From the NCBI RefSeq assembly GCF_014656215.1, contig NZ_BNBZ01000034.1, forward strand, positions 1 through 64,000: DNA of 64,000 bases, read 5' to 3'. Each line of letters begins with the position of its first letter. Position 1 is the first letter of the stretch. The position numbers were made by a program, and so were the translations under genes. The notes below the pieces were generated by a model. The model did no database searches and had not been told where the DNA came from. It saw nothing but the letters and a program-made list of their open reading frames with translations. Of this stretch, positions 58,303 through 64,000 are shown one piece after another. The DNA comes from Streptomyces zaomyceticus (lineage in GTDB: Bacteria > Actinomycetota > Actinomycetes > Streptomycetales > Streptomycetaceae).

Positions 58303-60423
58303 TCAGGGACGCGGGCCCGAGGTCAGCCCCCGGAAGGCGCACACCGCCATCGTGCCCCCGGCCAGGCCCAGGAAGAGCGGGAGCGGGGCGGTGGCGAAGG
58401 CCTGCTGCCCCGCCCAGCCCGCCCAGACCAGCACCCACACCACACCGGCCGTGACCCGCGCGCCCACCCCGACCACCCGGAGCAGCAGGGCCGCCAGCAC
58501 CAGGCTCAGCGCCTGGAGCACGACGGGCGCGGCGGCCCGCTGCACCCCGTCGCCCAGGAGCGCCGCGCCGGGACCGTCCGCCTCGGCCGGCCACAGACCG
58601 AGCAGGGGCGGCGCGGTGTGCAGGGCGAGGAAGGTGGCGAGCAGCACCGTCCCGGCGAACGCGGGCCGGAACACGCGGAGTCCGACGGCGGCGCCCTGGA
58701 GGGCGACCAGGATCAGCCCCGCGGCGAGCGTGACCGGGGGCAGCGCCGCGAGCAGCCCCGTCCCGGAGAGCGTCGCCACGTCCAGCTCGCCGGACCGGGC
58801 GAGCGGGAACCAGAAGAGCCCGGCCGCCAGGCCGAGCAGCAGCCACAGCCGGGTCACCGCCCGGTCCGAGCCGTCCGTCCGCTCCGCCCGCGGGTCCGGT
58901 GCTCTCGGTCCGGCCGCCGGCGCGGCCCGGTCCGGGGCCTCCTCCGCGGGCTGCCGGGGGACGAAGACGGGGATGCCGAAGGCCGGCGTCACCGATTCGT
59001 GCGCGCCCCGCAGATAGGCGCTCTCGCGCGCCCAGTTGGTGCCGTATCCGTCCTCCGCGCGCTCCTTGACCCGTGCCGCCGCCCGGGGGCGTTCGGCCGG
59101 GGCCCGCCCCTTGAGCGTGGCCCGCAGTCCCGGTACGGAGGCCACCGCCATCAGGGTCATCGAGCCGAGGACGGCGATCCCGGCCCCGCTGATGCCGTAC
59201 GGGCCGAGCAGCACGGCCGCGCTGCCGAGCACCAGGAGGCACATGGCGCCCTGGAGGACGGCGAGCATGCCCGTACGGCCCTGGACCCGCAGCACGCCGA
59301 TGTAGAGCTCCACGGCGACCCGGGGGAGCGCGGCGGCGGCGAGCAGCCGCAGCACGGTGGAGCCGTTGTCCGTGTAGCTCTGGCCGAAGGGCGCGAGGAT
59401 CAGCGGGGCGAAGACGACGAGGACGAGGACGACCGGGACGAGCAGCAGGATCATGCGGCGCAGCGCGCCCCGTACGCCCTCGGCGAGCGACTCGGGGCTG
59501 TGCGAGGCGTGCGCGGTGAGCGAGGAGGCCATGTTGATGGCCATGAACTCCATCGTGCCGCCGACGGTGTACGCCGTGTAGAAGAAGGCGTTGTGGGCGG
59601 CGTCGAAGCGGACGGCGACCATCACCGGCAGCAGGCTGATCATGACGAGGCTGAAGAACGCGCCGACGGAGTCCCCGGCGATGAAGCGGCCGATCTCCCG
59701 CATGCCGGGCGGTTCGCGGTCCCGGTCGGCGCGGGCCTGCTGGGGGATGAGCCGGCGGAAGACGAGCCAGCCGAGCGGCAGGACGGAGAGCACGATCGCC
59801 GCCGCCCAGGAGACGAAGACGCCGAGGACCGGTACGGCGGCCGCGAGCAGGACGAGCAGGACGAGCTTGCCGAGCGAGAAGACCGCGTTGCCGACGGGAA
59901 CCCAGATCGCCCGTCTCAGCCCGGTGAGCACCCCGTCCTGGAGGGTGAGCAGGGCCCAGCCGACGGCGGAGGCGGTGAAGAAGATCCCGGCGGAGACGGT
60001 GCCGAGCGGGGCGTACGAGGGACCCCACAGGTCGAGGGTGAGCAGGAAGACACCGCAGGCGACGGCGACGACGACCGTGCTGACCAGGTACAGGCGGACG
60101 ACCAGCGGGCCGGTGGCCCGGCCGGCGCGGGGCACGTACCGGACGACCGCGCCGGACAGGGTGGTCGCCGTGATGGAGGCGAGCATCCGCTGGGCGGCGA
60201 TGGCGGCGGAGCCCTGCCCGACGGCCTCCTCCGTGTAGTAACGGGCGGCGATCAGCCAGAAGCCGAGCCCGAGTGCGGCCGAGACACCGGTGGAGAGCAT
60301 CAGGGCGTAGGCGTTGCGGAACATGGAGTTCTCGCCGCCGTCGTCCTTCGCCTCGGCCGGTGCCGGCCCGTGGATCTCCGCGTCGGCCGTGTCCGGCCCC
60401 CGCAGCCGTACCGTGTCGGTCAC
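58303..60423 (-). CDS. Wzx-like polysaccharide flippase/MATE-type membrane protein
   Basis: About 706 residues. From residue 35 it has about 12-14 helices of the polysaccharide exporter type (NAYALMLSTGVSAALGLGFWLIAARYYTEEAVGQGSAAIAAQRML, GRFIAGDSVGAFFSLVMISLLPVMVAVRF). After about 450 comes a soluble loop (ERAEDGYGTNWARESAYLRGAHESVTPAFGIPVFVPRQ), then a second membrane block of about six helices. It likely moves a lipid-linked oligosaccharide or a glycolipid across the membrane. The extra C-terminal membrane block is longer than standard Wzx proteins. The GTG start overlaps the aminotransferase stop (GTGA). Confidence 0.88.
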   Translation of the reverse strand: MTDTVRLRGPDTADAEIHGPAPAEAKDDGGENSMFRNAYALMLSTGVSAALGLGFWLIAARYYTEEAVGQGSAAIAAQRMLASITATTLSGAVVRYVPRAGRATGPLVVRLYLVSTVVVAVACGVFLLTLDLWGPSYAPLGTVSAGIFFTASAVGWALLTLQDGVLTGLRRAIWVPVGNAVFSLGKLVLLVLLAAAVPVLGVFVSWAAAIVLSVLPLGWLVFRRLIPQQARADRDREPPGMREIGRFIAGDSVGAFFSLVMISLLPVMVAVRFDAAHNAFFYTAYTVGGTMEFMAINMASSLTAHASHSPESLAEGVRGALRRMILLLVPVVLVLVVFAPLILAPFGQSYTDNGSTVLRLLAAAALPRVAVELYIGVLRVQGRTGMLAVLQGAMCLLVLGSAAVLLGPYGISGAGIAVLGSMTLMAVASVPGLRATLKGRAPAERPRAAARVKERAEDGYGTNWARESAYLRGAHESVTPAFGIPVFVPRQPAEEAPDRAAPAAGPRAPDPRAERTDGSDRAVTRLWLLLGLAAGLFWFPLARSGELDVATLSGTGLLAALPPVTLAAGLILVALQGAAVGLRVFRPAFAGTVLLATFLALHTAPPLLGLWPAEADGPGAALLGDGVQRAAAPVVLQALSLVLAALLLRVVGVGARVTAGVVWVLVWAGWAGQQAFATAPLPLFLGLAGGTMAVCAFRGLTSGPRP

Positions 60424-61622
60424 CGGGCGCCGCCGGGGACCATCGAGGGCCGCGCCGGGCGGACCCCCGCGCCGCGGAGCACGGCGAGGACCTCGTCCGC
60501 GCGGCGCGGGTCCACGGGCAGGGCGTGCCGGGCGAACCAGGCGGCCGGCTCCGGCGCGGGGGAGAGCTCGGTGAAGGCCTCGCCCGCGTAGCTGTCGAGC
60601 GGCGGGTCGTAGAGGTAGCCGGTGGTGATCCGGTGCCGGGCCAGGGCGGCGACGGCCGCGTCCCGCTCCTCGACGAGCAGCGGCACCCGGTACAGCGGCT
60701 GTGCCTCTCCGCCCGGGGTCCCGTCTCCCGGTGTCCCGTACTCGCTCGCCCGGAGCCGGACGGTGCCCGCCCGGTGGGCTTCGAGGACGCCGTCGAGCCG
60801 GGCGAACCTGCGGGTGGTGCGGCGGAGCCTGCCGGAGCCGGGCCGGAGGCGGTAGTCGTGCATGTCGACGCGGACCCAGGAGTGGAAGGGTTCGAGCGCG
60901 GGCGCCGCAGGGAGGGCCTCGCGCAGCGCGTCGGCGCGGAGCGGCATCCGTATCTCCTCCCGCTCCTCGAGACCGAGCCGGCGCACGGCGGCGCGCGCGG
61001 CGCCGACCAGGCGCAGCCCGCGCAGGGTGGCCTCGGCGTACGGGCGCACCAGATGGGCGAGTTCGGCCCCGGGCCGGGTCGGGTGCAGCAACGCGTCGCG
61101 GGCGGCGGCGAGTTCCGGGCGCAGCGACGGGTCGGCGAGGGCGAGGAAGCCGCCGGTCTTGGCGGCGGTGTGCTTGGAGAGGCTGAAGACGGACGCCTCG
61201 CCGTACGTGCCGACCGGGCGGCCGCCTACGGTGGACCCGATCGCGTGGGCCGCGTCCTCGATCAGCGGGATGCCGAGCCGGTCGCAGCGCTCCCGCAGCT
61301 CCGGTGCCGGGTCGGGGTTCCCGTACAGATTGGTGGTGAGGACGGCGGAGAGCCCGCTCCAGACGGACTCGGGCACGGCGGCCGTGTCGATCGATCCGTC
61401 GCGCGGGTCGAGCGGTGCCTGCACGGGCCGGAGTCCGGCGGCGAGGACGACGAAGAAGATGACGTCGTCGTTGACCGGTGACATCAGCACCCGGCCGCCG
61501 GGCGCGCACCAGTGGCGCAGTGCGAGATAGAGACCGAAGCGGCACGACGGCACATAGAGGCACTCCCTGCCCCCGAGCCGCTCGCGCATGCGTTCTTCCA
61601 GTTCCGCGTACGCAGAAACCAT
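60420..61622 (-). CDS. DegT/DnrJ/EryC1/StrS-family aminotransferase
   Basis: About 400 residues of fold I PLP enzyme. Conserved blocks: LYVPSCRFGLYLALRHW, VLMSPVNDDVIFFVVLAAGL, LIEDAAHAIGS (cofactor Asp at about 123), SVFSLSKHTAAKTGG (Lys at about 150) and PLLVEERDAAVAALARHRITTGYLYDPP. This family aminates keto-sugars for surface glycans and antibiotics, or acts as a dehydratase. The terminal part resembles sugar-aminotransferases. ATG 61622 follows GGGGGAA. It is the first gene of the two-gene flippase unit and so supplies an amino-sugar for the polymer. Confidence 0.9.
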   Translation of the reverse strand: MVSAYAELEERMRERLGGRECLYVPSCRFGLYLALRHWCAPGGRVLMSPVNDDVIFFVVLAAGLRPVQAPLDPRDGSIDTAAVPESVWSGLSAVLTTNLYGNPDPAPELRERCDRLGIPLIEDAAHAIGSTVGGRPVGTYGEASVFSLSKHTAAKTGGFLALADPSLRPELAAARDALLHPTRPGAELAHLVRPYAEATLRGLRLVGAARAAVRRLGLEEREEIRMPLRADALREALPAAPALEPFHSWVRVDMHDYRLRPGSGRLRRTTRRFARLDGVLEAHRAGTVRLRASEYGTPGDGTPGGEAQPLYRVPLLVEERDAAVAALARHRITTGYLYDPPLDSYAGEAFTELSPAPEPAAWFARHALPVDPRRADEVLAVLRGAGVRPARPSMVPGGAR

Positions 61623-61697
61623 GTGATTCCCCCCTGAACCCCCGGGCTCAATGTGGCCCAATCCGGACGGCGAGTCAACAAGGCCCTCCGGTGACGC

Positions 61698-61742
61698 GGA
61701 AGGGCCCGTCACGGGTCGGTAGACCGTGAACGGGCCCTTTCC
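61698..61742. terminator. Terminator between the aminotransferase and the sigma factor region
   Basis: GGAAGGGCCCGTCACGG (61698-61714) pairs with 61724-61742 with two single-base bulges and a 9-base loop. On the minus strand it lies 37 bases after the sigma gene stop, so it ends that transcript. Confidence 0.75.
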
Positions 61743-61778
61743 GCAGCCAGTTTGACGCGCCGGCGGAGGCGGTGGAGG

Positions 61779-62714
61779 TCATTCCTCCAGAGTGAGTCCC
61801 CGGCGCAGCCGCGCGAGTGTGCGGGCGAGCAGCCGGGACACGTGCATCTGTGAGATGCCGAGTTCCGTGCCGATCTCCGACTGGGTCATGCCGGACACGA
61901 AGCGGAGGGAGAGGATCTGCCGTTCGCGGGCGGGCAGGGAGGCGATCATCGGCTTGAGGGAGGCGATGTACTCGATCCCGGTGAGGCCGTGGTCCTCGTA
62001 GCCCAGCCGGTCGGCGAGGGTGGCCTCGCCGCCGCCGCCGTCCTCCTCGTCGGGCTGCGCGTCGAGGGAGCTCGCGGTGTACGCGTTGCTCGCGGCCATG
62101 CCCTCGACGACCTCCTCGGGGGCGATGCCGAGTTCCTCGGCGAGTTCGGCGACGGTCGGGGCGCGGTCGAGTCGCTGGGCGAGCGTGTCACCGGCCCTGG
62201 CGAGTTCGAGGCGCAGCTCCTGGAGCCTGCGGGGTACGTGCACGGACCAGGAGGTGTCGCGGAAGAAGCGCTTGATCTCGCCGATGATCGTGGGCATCGC
62301 GAAGGTGGGGAACTCGACGCCGCGGGCGAGCTCGAAGCGGTCGATCGCCTTGATGAGGCCGATGGTGCCGACCTGGACGATGTCCTCCATCGGCTCGCTG
62401 CGGGTGCCGAAGCGGCTCGCGGCGAACCTGACGAGGGACAGGTTGAGTTCGACGAGGGTGTTGCGGACGTACGCGTGGTCGTGGGTGCCCTCTTCGAGCT
62501 CGGTCAGCCGGGCGAAGAGCTGCTTCGACAGGGCGCGCGCGTCGACCGGTCCGACACGGTCGAGGGGGCGGTCGGTGAGCTGCTCGGTGAGCTGCGCGGG
62601 GAGTGCGACGGCGCGCTCGGGGAAGGCGTCGTCGGGGCGGCGGTCGGAACGGTCGAGGGGGACTGCTGCCGACGGCGCGTCGGGGGTACGCGGGGCGTCG
62701 AGCCGGGGTGACAT
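61779..62714 (-). CDS. SigB/SigF-family RNA polymerase sigma factor
   Basis: About 311 residues, group 3 sigma. Region 2 is NLSLVRFAASRFGTRSEPMEDIVQVGTIGLIKAIDRFELARGVEFPTFAMPTIIGEIKRFFRD. Region 3 is SWSVHVPRRLQELRLELARAGDTLAQRLDRAPTVAELAEELG, and region 4 is LPARERQILSLRFVSGMTQSEIGTELGISQMHVSRLLARTLARLR. A Ser/Asp/Ala-rich N-terminal lead (about 50 residues) is typical of Streptomyces members. By position it may be SigI, controlled by the divergent STAS and HATPase genes. GGAGACCC precedes ATG 62714. It directs stress and development genes. Confidence 0.95.
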   Translation of the reverse strand: MSPRLDAPRTPDAPSAAVPLDRSDRRPDDAFPERAVALPAQLTEQLTDRPLDRVGPVDARALSKQLFARLTELEEGTHDHAYVRNTLVELNLSLVRFAASRFGTRSEPMEDIVQVGTIGLIKAIDRFELARGVEFPTFAMPTIIGEIKRFFRDTSWSVHVPRRLQELRLELARAGDTLAQRLDRAPTVAELAEELGIAPEEVVEGMAASNAYTASSLDAQPDEEDGGGGEATLADRLGYEDHGLTGIEYIASLKPMIASLPARERQILSLRFVSGMTQSEIGTELGISQMHVSRLLARTLARLRRGLTLEE

Positions 62715-62839
62715 GGGTCTCCTTCATGGGTCTTCTGCTGCGGTTTGCGGCGCCTCCGAAGCCGGTCGTGTCGGGTGTTCTCCTCTAGCCCTACCTGCTC
62801 GACGGCGAAGGTCGCAACTGTCGACAATCCGCTTTGTCC

Positions 62840-62863
62840 GGTTATGTGGTGGAGCTTGGGTGC
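62840..62863 (+). promoter_or_regulatory. Possible SigB-type promoter for the STAS gene
   Basis: GGTT, 14 bases and GGGTGC resemble the SigB/SigF consensus GTTT-N14-16-GGGTA at several positions, 73 bases before the start. The match is partial; a self-activating loop would be typical of such modules. Confidence 0.3.
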
Positions 62864-62935
62864 GCGAAGGGGTGCCCCGCTTGTAGGGTTCGAGGCACGT
62901 CAGTCGTCATCCGCGAGAGCGAAAGAGGCACGGCC

Positions 62936-63304
62936 ATGGACCGCGAGCACATCGGCAGCGCACCGCCCGCGCGGCTGCGGGTCGAGGTCCGGACCGTGGG
63001 CGCGAGTGAACTCCTCGCGCCGGTGGGTGAGCTCGATCACCACACCGCCGAACTGCTGCGCTCCCCCCTGGACGACGCGCTCGAAGCGGGCCGCTCGCGG
63101 CTGGTCGTCGACTGCTCCGGTCTGGAGTTCTGCGACTCGACCGGGCTGAACGTGCTCCTCGGCGCCCGGCTCAGGGCGGACGCCGCCGGCGGTGGCGTCC
63201 ATCTCGTGGGGATGCGGCCCCCGGTGGCCCGGGTGTTCCACATCACGGGCGCGGACGCCGTCTTCACCGTGCACGAGACGCTCGCCACAGCCCTTCCCGA
63301 CTGA
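62936..63304 (+). CDS. STAS-domain anti-anti-sigma factor
   Basis: About 122 residues. The STAS core is LAPVGELDHHTAELLRSPLDDALEAGRSRLVVDCSGLEFCDSTGLNVLLGARLRADAAGGGVHLVGMRPPVARVFHITGADAVF. The phosphorylatable Ser is at about 68 (CDSTG). In unphosphorylated form it frees a sigma factor by binding the anti-sigma kinase. GAAAGAGG precedes ATG 62936. It lies 222 bases from the divergent sigma gene and 89 bases before the kinase gene. Confidence 0.93.
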   Translation: MDREHIGSAPPARLRVEVRTVGASELLAPVGELDHHTAELLRSPLDDALEAGRSRLVVDCSGLEFCDSTGLNVLLGARLRADAAGGGVHLVGMRPPVARVFHITGADAVFTVHETLATALPD

Positions 63305-63392
63305 GCCCGTCCGGCGGGGCCGCCCGGCGCGCCCCGCCCGCACGGCCCGTACGACCTGCCCCTGTCCCGTCGATCGGTGAGGTGAAGCGCTG

Positions 63393-63812
63393 ATGGACCA
63401 AGCTTCCGACGTCCGTACGCTCGCCCTCGGCGAGACCAGCGGCACCGTGCCTCTCGCCCGTGACTTCACGCGGACGGCGCTCCACGAGTGGGGCTGGCTG
63501 CCGGCCGCCACCGCCGACCGCAGAGCCGCCGCCGAGGACGTCCTCCTCGTCGTCTCCGAACTCGTCACCAACGCCTGTCTGCACGCCGAGGGCCCCGAGC
63601 GCCTCCGCGTCCTGCGGCTGCCCAAGATCCTGCGCCTCGAAGTCACCGACCGGGGTGCGGGCACGCCCGCGCCCCGCACCCCGCACCGCTCCGGACGCCC
63701 GGGCGGGCACGGGATGTTCATCGTGCAGCGGCTCTGCCTCGACTGGGGCATCGAGCGCACGCCCGGCGCCCCCGGAAAGACGGTCTGGGCCGAACTCTCC
63801 TCACCCGCTTAG
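63393..63812 (+). CDS. RsbW-like anti-sigma factor kinase (HATPase_c_2)
   Basis: About 139 residues, an HATPase_c_2 protein: VPLARDFTRTALHEWGW, then N-box VSELVTNACLHAEGP (Asn at about 60), LEVTDRGAGTPAP and GRPGGHGMFIVQRLCLDWGIE. It should bind and inhibit a sigma factor and phosphorylate the STAS partner on Ser. GGTGAGGTG precedes ATG 63393. It forms a partner-switching set with the preceding STAS gene and the divergent sigma factor. The N-terminal MDQASDVRTLALGETSG is a short non-conserved lead. Confidence 0.92.
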   Translation: MDQASDVRTLALGETSGTVPLARDFTRTALHEWGWLPAATADRRAAAEDVLLVVSELVTNACLHAEGPERLRVLRLPKILRLEVTDRGAGTPAPRTPHRSGRPGGHGMFIVQRLCLDWGIERTPGAPGKTVWAELSSPA

Positions 63813-63817
63813 GAGTC

Positions 63818-64000
63818 GACCGGCCGCACCGCCCGGCCCCGGCCCGCCGCGCCGCCGCACCGCCCGGCCCCGGCCCGTCGCACCGCGGCACCTTCCGGAG
63901 CCGCACCGCCGCACCTTCCGGACTCGGCCCGCCGCACCGCCCGGAGCCTGCCCGCCGTCCCTTCCGGAGCCGACCGGCCGCACCGCCCGGCCCCGGCCCG
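63818..64000. repeat. GC-rich degenerate repeat tract at the window edge
   Basis: An identical 29-base block starting GACCGGCCGCACC occurs at 63818-63846 and 63972-64000. Between them lie diverged copies built from CGCACCGCCCGG and CTTCCGGAGCCG. No supported gene is present; open frames across it are compositional. Confidence 0.7.

Noticed and set aside
1..64000. Prophage, insertion sequence, integrative element or attachment site
   Set aside because: No transposase, integrase or phage structural gene was found, and bldA shows no repeated 3' end nearby.

Overview
The window is a high-GC actinomycete chromosome segment and almost certainly Streptomyces. Third codon positions are nearly all G or C, many starts are GTG (one TTG), and many genes look leaderless or overlap their upstream neighbour as ATGA or GTGA. 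Two landmarks settle the genus: a tRNA-Leu with a UAA anticodon (bldA, 31511-31595) and a cyclic-di-AMP riboswitch in front of an Rpf cell-wall hydrolase gene. From memory, the central order (P450, two rpf genes, eno, divIC, DUF501, ppx, ndh, cfa, ABC pair, hut genes, a SigB-like module) resembles the S. coelicolor region around SCO3066-SCO3099. I see no insertion sequence, prophage, CRISPR array, rRNA or replication origin.

Layout. 1-10 kb is accessory-like: a CutRS-like two-component system, a VanZ-like protein, small oxidoreductases and acetyltransferases, a VOC protein divergent from a TetR regulator with two palindromic operators, a FabV-type enoyl reductase, and an AraC regulator. 10-14 kb holds a YfhO-type membrane protein divergent from a CsbB/GtrB-like polyprenyl-phosphate glycosyltransferase, probably a glycopolymer-decoration pair. 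14-31 kb is conserved core: a SurA-like lipoprotein, MazG, a flavohaemoglobin divergent from a CYP107-like P450, two resuscitation-promoting factors, enolase, DivIC, DUF501, Ppx, NDH-2, a cyclopropane fatty-acid synthase, and a MacB/FtsX-type ABC exporter.

31-44 kb holds bldA, a Bax-inhibitor-like protein, a thiolase, an SGNH hydrolase, cystathionine beta-synthase, an RpiR regulator, and a cluster of three Roadblock/LC7 proteins with a PATAN/DUF4388-like protein. The latter carries the only in-frame TTA codon I found in the window, so its translation should depend on the bldA tRNA 9 kb away. 44-49.5 kb is the histidine-utilisation operon (hutU, an M20 amidohydrolase, hutF, hutI). 50.8-61.6 kb is a cell-surface polysaccharide or glycoconjugate region: a FemAB/CelD-like acyltransferase, a GT2, a polysaccharide deacetylase, membrane proteins, a GH26-like hydrolase, a Wzx-like flippase and a DegT/StrS aminotransferase. 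The window closes with a SigB/SigF-family sigma factor divergent from a STAS anti-anti-sigma and an RsbW-like kinase, a partner-switching module.

Functional threads are envelope growth and remodelling (Rpf, DivIC, YfhO pair, polysaccharide region), developmental control (bldA and its in-window UUA target, the P450, the c-di-AMP switch), redox and energy sensing (NDH-2 with a Rex-like operator, flavohaemoglobin) and amino-acid catabolism (hut). All database-level assignments are from memory of families; no search was run.
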